Shown piece by piece: positions 53,117-63,922 of a stretch of 64,000 bases of DNA. A program made the translations under genes and the position numbers. The first letter of the stretch is position 1, and every line of letters starts with the position of its first letter. The notes under the pieces were generated by a model. That model ran no database searches, was not told the DNA's origin, and was given only the letters and a program-made list of their open reading frames with translations. The stretch covers positions 56,820,001 to 56,884,000 of the forward strand of contig NC_083691.1 of the NCBI RefSeq assembly GCF_033118175.1. Direction: 5' to 3'. The stretch comes from Dama dama. Lineage: Eukaryota > Chordata > Mammalia > Artiodactyla > Cervidae.

Positions 53117-53439
53117 CTCTTCATGCTGTTTGCCATTCTCCTAGGGAATTTTCTACGTCTTCTCTCTCCTCGGACCTCCTCAGCCCCAGCCCCACCTTCT
53201 ACCTCACTGAGGAGATGATACAAACAGAAGAGAAGGTCACAGACTCCTGGCAAAATTGCCACACAGCTGCCTCCATTAACACCCAAGGCTCTGCTTTTCC
53301 GCCTGCTGAACTTCTCTTTCCAGAAAAGCTGATTCAGTTTGTTCTCTTCTCAGAAATAGCCCTCCATCTAGTCTCCCCTCTCTCTTCATTTCCCACTTTC
53401 TCTCTCACTCTTACCGGCTTCCAAACATACTGTTTCTTC
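53117..53439. other. Unassigned unique sequence
   Basis: No gene or repeat recognised. The 102-codon plus frame (53215-53523) runs into the following SINE. Confidence 0.45.
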
Positions 53440-53708
53440 TCCCATTTTATTTATTTTTATTTCTTGGCTGTGCTGGTTCTTCATTGTGGTGCTCAGGCTT
53501 CTCTTGTGGGGCATGGGCTCTAGAGCATTCAGGCTCAGTAGTTGCCATTCATGGGTTCTAGAGTTCACGGGCTCCATAGTTGTGGCATGGTGACTTCTCA
53601 TGTGACTGCTCTAGTCACACGGGCTTAGGTGCCCCACCAGGAATCAAACCCATGTTCCCTGCATTGGGAAGTGGGTTCTTAACCACTGGACCACCAGGGA
53701 AGTCCCAC
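53440..53708 (-). mobile_element. CHR-type SINE, long form
   Basis: 'ttttatttatttttatttct' tail, 'atgggctctagagcattcag' body, 'accactggaccaccagggaa' head. Confidence 0.95.
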
Positions 53709-53997
53709 TGCTCCACTGAAAAAAAAAAATGACAACAAACATCTCCTAAATTTCATCCCACATCTTTATTCCCCTTTGCAGAAAACTCTTCAGAGAATTA
53801 CCCACCACATTCCTAAGTTCAATGGCAGCGTCTCTGTCTTCTATTAGACTGATCAGCATCACACGGCCCAGGCTCCTGCTACCTCCTTGGTTTCTGGGAC
53901 ACCATCTTCCCACCGTTGGTTTCCTCTTATCCACCTTATCCACCTGGCTGCTTCTCAGTCAGAGCTCTCAGCTGCTTCCTCCACCCCTTCATGTAGG
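53709..53997. other. Unassigned sequence, possibly L2-like
   Basis: 'ctcctaaatttcatcccaca' and neighbours weakly resemble an L2-type 3' region. No gene recognised. Confidence 0.35.
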
Positions 53998-54126
53998 AGC
54001 CGCTGCTCAGACGCTCAGTCATGTCTGACTCTTTGTGACCCCATGGACTGTGTAGCCCGCCAGGCTCCTCTAACCACTGGGATTTCTCAGGCAAGAATAC
54101 TGGAGTAGGTTGCATTTCCTGTGCCA
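53998..54126 (-). mobile_element. Bov-tA SINE, Bov-A part only
   Basis: 'gacgctcagtcatgtctgac' to 'caagaatactggagtaggtt'. The tRNA-derived head is missing. Confidence 0.92.
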
Positions 54127-54427
54127 GTTATGGGGTGAACTGATGTCAGGTTGGCTCATCGGTTATTCAGGAAACCAGCAGAGGGGGATGCCCCTTACCA
54201 CCCCTTTGTTAAGCTATCATGGTGGAGATATTCTGATCTAAAAGTTCAAACAATCACTAACCAGGCCAGGGCTAGTATGTAGTAAGGTCAGTCATGTGAG
54301 TAGGGTGTAGGTGAAGCAGCCACTGGTCAAGAAGGGGATGTATGGAAAGCAAGAGAACAGCCATCTTCAGTGGCCTGACCATACAATGTGATTAGTTTGG
54401 ACTCATCTGGATAATTTAGGACAATCT
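54127..54427. other. Unassigned unique sequence
   Basis: No gene or repeat recognised. Its last 12 bases (54416-54427) are the left TSD of the next SINE. Confidence 0.5.
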
Positions 54428-54639
54428 GACACTTCCTTAGTGGCTCAGATGGTAAAGAATCTGCCTGCAATGCAGGAGACCTGGGTTCAATCCCTGGGTC
54501 AGGAAGATCCCCTGGAGAAGGGAATGGCAACCATTCCAGTATCCTTGCCTGGATAATTTCATGGACAGAGGAGCCTGGCAGAATACAGTCCATGGGGTTG
54601 CAAAGAGTCTGAATGACTAACACTTTCACTTTCATTCAC
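54428..54639 (+). mobile_element. Bov-tA SINE with perfect TSD
   Basis: From 'gacacttccttagtggctca' to 'ctaacactttcactttc'. A perfect 12-bp TSD, TTAGGACAATCT, at 54416-54427 and 54640-54651. Confidence 0.96.
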
Positions 54640-54734
54640 TTAGGACAATCTCTCCATGTAAAGGTTCTTAACTTTAATCACAACTGCAAAATCCTTTTTG
54701 CATGTAAAGTAACATATTCACAGGCTCTGGGGTT

Positions 54735-54948
54735 TGGACTTCTTTGAGTGGCACAGTGGTAAAAGAATCTGCCTACCAATGCAGGAGATGTAAGAGATTC
54801 AGTCATTCCCTGGGTTGGGACGATCCCTGGAAAAGGACGTGACAACTCCAGTATTCTTGCCTGAAAAATTCCATGGACAAAGGGGCCTAATAGGCTACAT
54901 TCCATAGGGTCACAATGAGTCAACACGACTGAGCACATGCACATTCTA
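54735..54948 (+). mobile_element. Bov-tA SINE
   Basis: 'ggacttctttgagtggcaca' head, diverged 'cagtcattccctgggttggg', 'caacacgactgagcacatgc' end. Confidence 0.93.
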
Positions 54949-55084
54949 CTGTCCACAGAGGCCATGAAGCTTGGTCTTCTTTATTCTACCTACACTCATT
55001 TCCTGATGATATCATCCAAGCCTATGCATGAGACATGTCAGTGGTCCCAAAATTTATGTCTCCAGGCACTTACTTTCTCTCAAA
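54949..55084. other. Unassigned unique sequence
   Basis: Nothing recognised. Confidence 0.45.
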
Positions 55085-55360
55085 CTCCAGGTCCATTTAT
55101 TTCACTGACCCCTAGACATCTGCACTTAACTGCCTAATCAGTCACAGACTCAACCTGTCCAAAACCAAATGTTTCCTCCCCAAACCTCCCTCACCCCTAG
55201 TCCTCTCCATCTTAACTGATGCCCACACTAGCCTTTCAGCTGCCCAGTCCAACAATCTTGGAACAATCTTTGACTCCTCTTTTTCTCTTACATGCCTCAT
55301 CCTGTATGTTAGGAAATCTTGTCTCTACCTTAAAAATATATCCAGACAGCTTCAAAATAA
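55085..55360 (+). mobile_element. L2-like old LINE fragment
   Basis: 'cagactcaacctgtccaaaa', 'ctgcccagtccaacaatctt', 'aaaatatatccagacagctt' match the same old LINE region recognised at 9550. Family name moderate. Confidence 0.5.
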
Positions 55361-55364
55361 TCCA

Positions 55365-55545
55365 GTGTGTATTGGGGGTGGAAAGAAGGAGAAGGCAGAG
55401 GGTATTTAAATGAAACAAGATTGTTCATGTTCTGATAATTGCTGAGGCGGCATGGTGGGTACATGGAGGTTCATTATGTTATATTATTATCTCTATTTTG
55501 TGTATGTCTGAAATTTCTCATAATATAATATTGTAATTGCATGTA
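55365..55545 (+). mobile_element. Old L1 3' end (diverged)
   Basis: 'gctgaggcggcatggtgggtac', 'ggaggttcattatgttatat', 'tgtatgtctgaaatttctca' are old L1 3'-end phrases. Confidence 0.7.
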
Positions 55546-55925
55546 CCATTGAGCCCAGCAGTATAATTCTTTTGAAATCTATCCCATATAAGTAAAAACA
55601 GTTGTAATAATAATATGTATATAATCTAGCACTTTTCAGAGGCAAAAATAGTGGAAATGAAGTGAATACCTATAAATATAGATGACATTTAACATTCATA
55701 GTTAATTTACATTCAACCATTAACAGTTGAATACGTTTCAGTACTTTCATCAAGGGGTATCACACTGCCGCTAAAATAATCAAGTTTTTACTAGGAGATT
55801 TGGTGGAGTTTCCACAATTTATTGATAAGTGATAAAGAAAGCAAGATGCATATATTATCTAAATTTTATACAAGTGGCAATAAGTCAATATATGCACAAG
55901 AAATAAGTTTTAAAATGAAATAAGC
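55546..55925 (+). mobile_element. Old L1 3' UTR (diverged)
   Basis: 'agcagtataattcttttgaa...', 'ttattgataagtgataaaga', 'tatacaagtggcaataag'. No ORF. Confidence 0.5.
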
Positions 55926-56089
55926 AGTCAAAAATATTCAAGATCTAAGAGCTGCTAACCACCACCACTCTCTCCACAATGGGGTGCCCCTCCCTCCACC
56001 ATGTGTTACCTGGGTTTCTATGATGGCCTTCTGATTGGTTTCAATGATTCCTTCCCCTCCTCTACAACCTCAAGCTGTCTTACCCCACG

Positions 56090-57190
56090 TCTGATCTCAA
56101 CAGTGACCAGAATGCTTCCATTTACTTCTTTTTCCTGTAGGATTGCTGTGGTTAGGACTTCCAATACTATGTTGAATAAAAGTGGTGAGAGTGGGCATCC
56201 TTGCTTTGTTCCTGATTTTAGAGGAAATGCTTTCAGCTTTTCACTGTTGAGTATGATGTTAGCTGTGGAGCTTATTATATATATAGCCTTCATTATGTTC
56301 AAGTATGTTCCCTCTATAGCCACTTTCTGAGGAGTTTTTTTTTTTTTTAATCACAACTGGATGTTGAATTTTATCAAAAGTTTTTATGCATCTTTTGTGC
56401 TTTTGTGTTTTTTATCCTCAGTGTGTTAATGTGGTGTATCACATTGATTGACTTTCAAATCTTGAACCATCCTTGCATGTCTTGGATAAGTCCCATTTGA
56501 TCACAGTATATGATCCTTTTAATGTATTGTGGATTTGGTTTGTGAATATTTTGTTGAGGGTTTGTCCACTGGTGTTTATCAGAATTGGCCTGTAATTTTC
56601 TTTTCTTGTGATATCTTCAGTTTTTTGTATCAGGGTAACTCTGGCCTTAGGCTGAGTTTGAAAGCATTTCTTCTTCTGCAGTTTTCTGAAATAGTTTGAG
56701 AAGGGTATATGTTAACTCTTCTTTAAATGTTTGGTAGAATTTATTGTGAAGCCATCTGGTCCTGAACTTTTGTTTCTTGGGAATTTTAAAGTTATTGATT
56801 CCTTTTCATTACTAGCCATTGATCTGTTCATATTTTCTGTTTCATCTTAGTTCAGTCTGGGGAGATTGTACATTTCTAGGAATTTGTCCCCTTTTTCAAG
56901 ACTGTCTGTTTTTATTGGCATTTACTATTTGTAGTAATCTCTTATGATCCTTTGTATTTCTGTGGTGTTGTTTATAACTTCTCCTTTTTCATCTCTGATT
57001 TATTGTCTTGGGCCCTCTCTCTTTTCTCATGATGAGTTTGGCTAAAGGTTTATCAGTTTTGTTTATCTTTTCAAACAACCAGCTCTTAGTTTCATTGATC
57101 TTTTCTAGGTTTTTTTAATCCCTATTTCATTTATTTCTGCTCTGATCTTTATTCTTCTTGTTTCCTGAGGTAAGCTTGTATCTCTATAAA
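56090..57190 (-). mobile_element. L1 ORF2 fragment (RT domain and upstream)
   Basis: Antisense L1. The minus frame 56018-56323 encodes the ORF2 RT segment SGTKQGCPLSPLLFNIVLEVLTTAI, and further codons (broken by stops) continue rightwards to about 57190. Inactive. Confidence 0.93.
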
Positions 57191-57194
57191 CTTC

Positions 57195-57647
57195 CCTCTT
57201 GTAAATTCAGCTTGATATTTTAAAGTTCATCTATGTTGCATTATGTATCAACATTTCATTCCTTTTTATAACAAAATAATATTCCTTTGTGTGCATGTAT
57301 CACATTTGTTTATCCGTTCATGAACTGATGAACATTTTGGATGCTTCTACTTTAAAAAAATATAATCCTGCTATGAACATTTGTGTACAATATTTCTGTG
57401 GACATATATTTTCAATTTTCTAGGAGTGAAATTGCTGGGTTGTGAGGTTTGACATTTTGAGAAACTGCCAAATGTTTTCCAGAGTGATTGCACCATTTTA
57501 CAATCCTACCTACAATGTATGAAAATTCCATTTCTCCCCATCCTTGTCAACATTTACTGTTGTTTAGCTGGTTGATTATAGTCATCCTAGCAGGTAGGAA
57601 GTGTTATCTTATTGTAATTGACATTTCCCTAACAACTAATAAATCAG
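57195..57647 (-). mobile_element. Older L1 3' region, part 1
   Basis: 'gttcatctatgttgcattat', 'tcatgaactgatgaacattt', 'gggttgtgaggtttgacatt' correspond to the ORF2 end/3' UTR, out of order with the preceding ORF2 fragment, so it is a separate element. Confidence 0.85.
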
Positions 57648-57847
57648 GCTGAATGGTAAAGAATCTGCCTGCAATGCAGGAGCCACAGGAGACTAAGGGT
57701 CAGGAAGATCCCCTGGAGGAAGGCATGGCAACCCACTCCTGTATTCTTGCCTGGAGGATCCCAGGGACAGAGGAGCCTGGTGGACTACAGTCCCTGGGGT
57801 CACAAAGAGTCAGATGTGACTGAAGCAACTTAGCACACATGCACACA
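57648..57847 (+). mobile_element. Bov-tA SINE nested in L1
   Basis: 'aatggtaaagaatctgcctg' (head shortened), 'ggaggaaggcatggcaaccc', 'cttagcacacatgcacac'. Confidence 0.94.
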
Positions 57848-57965
57848 GTGATAATAACTTGAGCATTTTTTCATGTGGGTATATTTGATTATCTTCTTTA
57901 GAGAAACATATGTTCAAATCTTTTGGCCATTTAAAAAATTAGGTTGTTTGTCATTCTTAACTTCA
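57848..57965 (-). mobile_element. Older L1 3' region, part 2
   Basis: 'cttgagcattttttcatgtg', 'caaatcttttggccatttaa' continue the L1 interrupted at 57648. Confidence 0.82.
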
Positions 57966-58665
57966 TTTTGAAGGCCCATTTGAGCGTCCGTCTCCACATC
58001 ACTAACTCTTGACTGCCACTCAACTCTGACTCTGAAAGCTCCCCCGGTACTGAAATCACAAGAAGCTTCAGGATTAGACTGATGGTCCCTCTGCCAGCAT
58101 TAGCACCAAAACCCCCTATTGGTAGTACTACTCCTTGTCCCTCCCATCATCTCTGCTATTAAAGAGAGAATTGGAATATTTATGCAACTTCCTGGAAACA
58201 CCACCAGGAAGGGCTCTGATTCACCATAAAAAGTGGGGGTCTTCCAACTATGCTCCCACAGAATCCAGGCATCTCAAAGTGGACCAAGGTTTTCTGATGC
58301 TCAAGTACTATAAAGATGGTCATTTTCCAGTCTTCAGGGGGGGAAAAAAATTAACTTTTTCTCCTGAAATTTTTACTTTAATTCAAAGTGTCTGTTATAA
58401 TTTGCTTATGCTAAAAGTTAATATAAAATGGTGCTTGATTTATCACAATATTATACATTTCACTCTCAAGGTACAAATATTAATATTTCATTGTGTTCTG
58501 CAGAAATAGAAGGACTACTAAATGTTAAACAATTTTGAGGGCCATAGATGCAAGAGACGGAAAGGACACAGAAAAGAATATTATTCTCCACAGAGGGTGG
58601 CATCACTGGCTCCCCCAGCACTCTGGCTAAAGACATCAGTGATGATTTGATCTCTCTTCCCCTCG
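57966..58665. other. Unassigned unique sequence with a 124-codon plus frame
   Basis: The frame 58135-58509 starts MSLPSSLLLKRELEYLCNFL. I recognise no family, and it contains a low-complexity GGKK run and a hydrophobic AT-rich C-terminus typical of chance translation. Confidence 0.35.
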
Positions 58666-58669
58666 ACTA

Positions 58670-59340
58670 ATTCAACCAAGAATTATTACCTCCTAATCAT
58701 CCTTAATTCCATCCTTTCTTCTTCCTTTTGCCTACCACTGCCCAGGACCAGGCTCTCTAAATAGTCCCCCAGTCCAGACTCTTGTACAAAGCCCTAACTG
58801 GTGTGTTTGCCTCTAGCAGCTACACTCTACAGGAGTAATGTATCATGATGGATTAATCAGTAGTTTCAGTGCCTACTTTCTCAAGACTTACTCCATCAAA
58901 AAAAGGACTGTGTTTATCTTTTTCAACACTACATCTGTAGTGCCCAGGACAATAACTGGCATGACATCTAAAAGTGAATTGGTCAATGAAGTATGAATTA
59001 GAACAAATAAATGAATGATTTGAAAATGTGCAATCACATACCATACAACTCTTTGGTGACCACCATCCCCCATGCCCACTGCAAACAAGATCAAGTCATA
59101 CTACCCAACTTGGCACTCAAAACCCTCCTCCTTGACCTGACTCTGTCTAGACTGTTTGCTTATCTCAGCCACTCCCTTCTTAAACTCAGTGTATCCAGAA
59201 TATCTCAGGAAACACCATACTATTTATCTCTTTTATGTTGCTGTTCACTTCCTTATGCCAGGAACATCCTTAACAAATACCTCCATCCTCAATCTCCTTT
59301 TCACCAAACTCTTCTCTCTCTTTTAAAAGAATAAATATTG
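58670..59340 (+). mobile_element. L2-like old LINE remnants
   Basis: 58870-59030 resembles an L2 3' end ('aaggactgtgtttatctttt', 'agtgcccaggacaataactg'). 59050-59330 resembles the coding-side region seen at 9931 ('aaaccctcctccttgacctg', 'atgccaggaacatcc'). Strongly diverged. Confidence 0.45.
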
Positions 59341-59532
59341 AATAATATCCACCATGTTCTACCATGCCTATTACCAAAGCTAAATATTTTGCCATATTTA
59401 CTTCAAATTGTCTTTAAGAAATAAAGCATTAGAAGTACAATTGAAACTCTCACATGAGTCTTTCTTCAATCTCATTTCCTTTCTTCTCTAGTAGCATCTG
59501 CTACCTTGATTTTAGTGTTTACTCCATATATG

Positions 59533-59743
59533 TGGGCGTCCCTGGTGGCTCAGATGGTAAAGAATTTGCCTCCAATGCAGGAGACCTGGGTTCAACCCCT
59601 GGGTCAGAAAGATCCCCTGGAGAAGGGAAAGGGTACTCAGTACAATATTCTTGCTTGGACAGTCCCATAGACAGAGAAGCCTGGCAGGCTACAGACCATG
59701 GGGTCACAAAGAGTTGGACACGACTGAGTGACTAAGCAGCAGC
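59533..59743 (+). mobile_element. Bov-tA SINE
   Basis: 'gggcgtccctggtggctcag' head to 'acacgactgagtgactaagc'. Imperfect TSD 'ccatatatgt' / 'ccatgtatat'. Confidence 0.95.
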
Positions 59744-59819
59744 CATGTATATTTCATAATTTTTATTGATATTTTAAAATATCTTTTCCCCCACCTCCAT
59801 GGTTCTAATGCTTTAATGT

Positions 59820-59945
59820 AGATGCAGACTGAGGTCCTGAGAGGTCAAGACTTGCCCAAGGTCACACAGCAAGATGAGGTACGAGAGTCCAGGACTCCTG
59901 TTTTGTTCATTGTCTTCCCAGTATGCTATGTTGCATGTTTTAAAA
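59820..59945 (-). mobile_element. MIR fragment
   Basis: 'tcaagacttgcccaaggtca', 'cacagcaagatgaggtac' match the antisense MIR core. Confidence 0.75.
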
Positions 59946-59964
59946 ATACATGTAAGTGAAATAT

Positions 59965-60170
59965 ATACCATCTACTATGTCCCAAAGACAGCGCTAGATT
60001 CTTTTTACAATACACTGGCTCATCTAACCCTCACTCTACAGATGAGGAAACTGAAGCTCAGAGAGGTAAAGTCACCTTTCTAGTGTCACACAACTGGCAG
60101 GCAGCAGAGGTAAAATTGGCACCCAGGGCTGCTCGACTTCTAATGCTGCCCTCTAGCGGGGAGAGTGTGG
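59965..60170 (-). mobile_element. MIR SINE
   Basis: 'ctctacagatgaggaaactg', 'aagctcagagaggtaaagtc', 'cacacaactggcaggcagca'. Confidence 0.9.
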
Positions 60171-60260
60171 GAAAAGCACAGGTTTTGAAAGCAGAAACTT
60201 CTAGCTTTCTGGTTCCCCCTCTTTCTGACCTGGTAATTGTGGGTAAGGTAAATTGACTTA

Positions 60261-60302
60261 AATTAGCATTGAATGTTTCACAATTAGCATCGAATGTTTC
60301 AC
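60261..60302 (+). repeat. 21-bp tandem duplication
   Basis: AATTAGCATTGAATGTTTCAC followed directly by the same 21 bases with one change (T to C). Recent slippage-type duplication. Confidence 0.92.
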
Positions 60303-60319
60303 AAGCACCAGTAATTTTT

Positions 60320-60480
60320 ACAATTCACCATATTAGTCCCTACAGTCACTCTCAAAGATAGATATTTTTTAATCTTTATTTTTCAGAGAGAGAAACTGAG
60401 TCCCCAGGAAGATACACTGCTAACAAGAAGAAAAGCCAGAAGCAGAAGTCAAGATTACCAGCTCCAGAAACCATGCCCCT
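60320..60480 (-). mobile_element. MIR fragment (weak)
   Basis: 'tccctacagtcactctcaaag...tttcagagagagaaactgag'. Confidence 0.45.
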
Positions 60481-60559
60481 GCTTCCTTCTTTCTCGTTAC
60501 TGTTAATGTTCTCTTTATTCTTATTTTAAAAATTATCTTATAGTAGTTTGTAATCAGCT

Positions 60560-60711
60560 ACCTGATAAAAGACTTACATAAAAAATATACAAAACCCTTC
60601 AAACTTAACAATAAGAAAATAACACTCCAGTTTAAAACAAGCAAGAGATCTGAACAAACACTTATTTGAAGAAGATATACAAATGGAAAATAAACATACA
60701 AAAAGGTATTG
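60560..60711 (+). mobile_element. L1 3' region, part 1
   Basis: 'ctgaacaaacacttatttga' and 'agatatacaaatggaaaata' belong to the region before the L1 3' UTR. Confidence 0.85.
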
Positions 60712-60955
60712 AGGACTTCCCTGGTGGTACAGTCGATGAGAATCTGCCTGCCAATGCAGGGGACACAGGTTCGATCCCTGGTCCAGGAAGATTCTACTTG
60801 CCATGGAGCAACTAAGCCTGCATGCTAACAACCGCTGAAGCTCACGTGCCTAGAGCCTGTGTCCATAACAAGAGAAGCCACCCCAACGAGAAGCCACTGC
60901 AGTGTAAATGAAGACCCAGAGCAAGCTAAAATAAAAAGAAAGAAAAATATATTGA
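60712..60955 (+). mobile_element. CHR-type SINE, long form, nested in L1
   Basis: 'gacttccctggtggtacagt' head, 'ggttcgatccctggtccagg', 'cataacaagagaagccaccc' body. Probable TSD 'aaggtattga' / 'aaatatattga'. Confidence 0.94.
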
Positions 60956-61200
60956 ATATCATTTGCCATTAAGGACATTCAAATTAAATCAACAATAAGA
61001 TACCATGACACACCAATTAGAATGTCTAAAATCAATAAATCTGAAAATATCAATTTCTAGTTAGGATGCAGAGAAACAGTTACTCTCATTACCTCCTGAT
61101 AGGAATTCAAAATGGTGTAACCACTTTGGAAAACGTTTTGGCAATTGTTCAAAAAGTTAAACATGGTTATGACAAGTAATTTCACTCCTAGGTATATATA
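60956..61200 (+). mobile_element. L1 3' region, part 2
   Basis: 'atttgccattaaggacattc', 'aacaataagataccatgaca', 'ttcactcctaggtatatata'. Confidence 0.85.
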
Positions 61201-61480
61201 CAAAAAACTGAAAATACGTATCTACAAAAGCAGTATGGAGTTTTCTCAAAAAACTAAAAACAGAACAACCAAATGACCCAGAGATTCCACTCCTGGGCAT
61301 ATATCTGAAAAAAACAAAAGCACTAATTTGAAAAGTTACATGCACTCCAGTGTTCATAGCAGCACTATTTTTGATCGCCAAGATATGGAAGCAACCTAAG
61401 TGTCCATCAGGAGATGAATAGATTAAAAATGATGTGGGATTTATGTGTATATTTCAAGATGGAATGCAGACTATGACAGA
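61201..61480 (+). mobile_element. Second L1 3' fragment, overlapping the first in consensus position
   Basis: 'gcagtatggagttttctcaa', 'ttccactcctgggcatatat', 'agatatggaagcaacctaag' repeat positions already passed in the previous piece and are better preserved, so two L1 copies are joined here. Confidence 0.75.
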
Positions 61481-61544
61481 AGAATGAATGTATGAAGTGT
61501 TTGAATATATAAAACATTAAATAGCCTCATTGACTGGAGCAAGG

Positions 61545-61738
61545 GGAAAAATGCTGACCTAAGTGAATTTGAGGGCAGAAGCAGGGGGTGACAGAGGATG
61601 AGATGGTTGGATGGCATCATTGACGCATTGGACGTGAGTCTGAGCAAACTCCAGGAGATAGTGAAGGTCAGGAAACCCTGGCATGCTGCAGTCCATGGGG
61701 TCACAAAGAGTCAGATACAACTGAGTGACTGAACAACA
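61545..61738 (+). mobile_element. BovB 3' terminal fragment (ART2-like)
   Basis: 'gacagaggatgagatggttg', 'gacgtgagtctgagcaaact', 'caactgagtgactgaacaac'. Confidence 0.92.
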
Positions 61739-62075
61739 AAGTGACTTTGAAGATGAAGGGAGGCTACAAGACTAAAGGCAAAGGGAAACTTACATAAGCA
61801 CTGTATTCTAGTTGGCAAAATTATTTCTCAATGGGATATGGACAAATCTAAAACCATTATACAGTATACACATGGGAAATTAAACAATTAAGTAAATGGA
61901 TAGTAAATGTTGGGAGCTGGGTTTCTCACCGGTAGGGGGTTACAGACAAGTGAAGGAGGAAGGCCAAAATGATCCATGCAGTTCTGAACTAGAGTTGGAG
62001 ACATTAGTATAAACTCATGTTTAGTGTAATAGAGACGGACACAAACAGAAATATTCACAGATACGTGTACCTATA
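61739..62075. other. Unassigned unique sequence
   Basis: No gene or repeat recognised. Confidence 0.5.
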
Positions 62076-62303
62076 TAGAGCTTCCCCGGTGGCTCAGTGG
62101 TAATGGATCTGCCTTAAATACAGGAGACACAAGAGATGTGGGGTCAATCCCTGGGCTGGGAAAAATCCTCTGGAGGAAGGCATGGCAACCCACTCCAGGA
62201 TTCTTGCCTGGAGAATCCCATGGACAGAGGAGCCTGATGGACCACAGTCCTTAGGGTCGCCAAGATTCCGACACGACTGAAGTGACTGAGCACACACACA
62301 CGC
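62076..62303 (+). mobile_element. Bov-tA SINE with TSD
   Basis: 'gcttccccggtggctcagtg' head to 'tgactgagcacacacacacg'. TSD CCTATATA on both sides. Confidence 0.95.
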
Positions 62304-62435
62304 CTATATAAATTAGTATAAATACATCCATTTCCTCATTCTGTCAGCTGAGAGAGCCCAGAGGTAAAAACACACCAGTAGTATAATTAGCACATCCAGT
62401 GCCCAGATCTTGCTTTCTAAAACCATTATCCAGTA

Positions 62436-62722
62436 GGACTTCCTTGGAAGCATACTGGATAGAAATCTGTCTGCCAATGCAGGGAGCATGAGTTCAATCC
62501 CTGGTCTGGGAAGATTCTCCCATGCTGCAGAGCAACTCAGCCTGTGCACCACAACTACTGAAATCCACGCTTTAGGGCCACAACAAAAGAAGCTACAACG
62601 AGAAGTTCGCACATCACAAAGAAGAGTGGTTTGCCGCAACTAGCGAAAAGCCCGCACACAGCAACGAAGACCCAGCACAGCCAAAAAGTAAATAAATAAA
62701 AATTTTAAATAAAAGATAGACT
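62436..62722 (+). mobile_element. CHR-type SINE, long form
   Basis: 'gacttccttggaagcatact' head, 'gagttcaatccctggtctgg', 'gcacacagcaacgaagaccc', 'aaataaataaaaattttaaa' tail. Confidence 0.94.
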
Positions 62723-63110
62723 TACAAAAAAATAAAAAATGAAACCATTGCCCAATAGAAGGGACTACCTTAGAGAACTGGCTAAATCTAGGGCAGGGGC
62801 AGGAAATACACAAGATGAGTGTGGAGCATCTATAGTTCCAGAAAGGAAAGAAGTGCCAAACACCATCATGTGCAGCAATGGGGGTTTGTTAAAGGGACAC
62901 AGGCACCAACTGAAAGAGTTCCCGGTGGCACAAGCTGGAACAAAAAGAAAAAATAATTATGTTACTGACTTATAACCACAGTATAAATCTCCATCAATTC
63001 ATCTTAATATAAATAAATGACTAAGTAAATAAATGGAAGGGGAGAATAGATAAATGTCCTGCACAGAAGAACTCCAAACTAGATGTTCATCCCTCAAGAC
63101 AGCAGAGAAT
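62723..63110. other. Unassigned unique sequence
   Basis: No gene or repeat recognised. The 78-codon frame at 62739 is unsupported. Confidence 0.45.
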
Positions 63111-63270
63111 GGGGACTTCCCTGGTGGTCCAGTAGTTAAGAATCCACCTTCCAAGGCAGGGGATTCTGGTTTGACCCTTGGTTAGGGAGCTAAGATCCAA
63201 CATGTCTTGAGCCACGTCTAAAGAAAGCCCGTGTGAAGACACAGTGCAGCCAAAAGAAAGAAAAGCCAGT
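63111..63270 (+). mobile_element. CHR-type SINE
   Basis: 'gacttccctggtggtccagt' head, 'gtttgacccttggttaggga', 'acacagtgcagccaaaagaa'. Confidence 0.93.
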
Positions 63271-63437
63271 GGAGCATGATGGAACACTCTAAGTATGCAC
63301 TACATGTGCTTCCTTCCTCCCGAGTGCCAATGGGGAGAAAATGGGCAACTTCACAGTGGAGAAGCCTGACAAACACGACCTCAGCCAGGTGATCAAAGTC
63401 AATCAACAGTGATGAAGGACATCGACAGTCCTTCTTG

Positions 63438-63571
63438 CCAGGAATTCTTCAGGCAAGAATACTGCAGTGGATTGCCATTCTCTTCTCCAGAGGAACTTCC
63501 CAACCCAGGAATCAAACCCTGGCCTCCTGCATGGCAGGCAGATTCCCTGTTTGAGCTACAGGGAAGTCTAC
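63438..63571 (-). mobile_element. Bov-tA SINE, partial
   Basis: 'caggcaagaatactgcagtg', 'aatcaaaccctggcctcctg', head 'gagctacagggaagtct'. The 3' part of Bov-A is missing. Confidence 0.92.
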
Positions 63572-63708
63572 CCTCAATACGATGCGCTGAGAAAGGCACG
63601 TCCTCTGCCACCTTCCTTCCTCAAGTCCTAAATCCCAGCCTCATTATGCGAAAGACACTAAACCCCAATGGAAGGACATTCTACAAAATAGCTGACCTTT
63701 CAATCTTG

Positions 63709-63922
63709 TCAGTGAAAGTGAAAAATGAAAGTGTTAGTCACTCAATTGCGACTGACTGTGATCCCATGGACTGTAGCCCACCAGGCTCCTCTGTCCATGA
63801 AATTCTCCAGGCAAGAATACTAGAGTGGATAGCCATTCCTTTTCCCAGGGAATCTTCCCAACCCAGGGATCAAACCCAGGTCTCCTGCATTGCATGCAGA
63901 TTCTTTACCTTCTGAGCCACTT
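63709..63922 (-). mobile_element. Bov-tA SINE
   Basis: 'gaaagtgttagtcactcaat' end, 'caggcaagaatactagagtg', 'ttaccttctgagccactta' head. Together with the previous SINE it creates the 168-codon plus frame 63409-63915, which is not a gene. Confidence 0.95.

Noticed and set aside
63409..63915. 168-codon plus-strand frame
   Set aside because: Translation across two antisense Bov-tA SINEs and their spacer.
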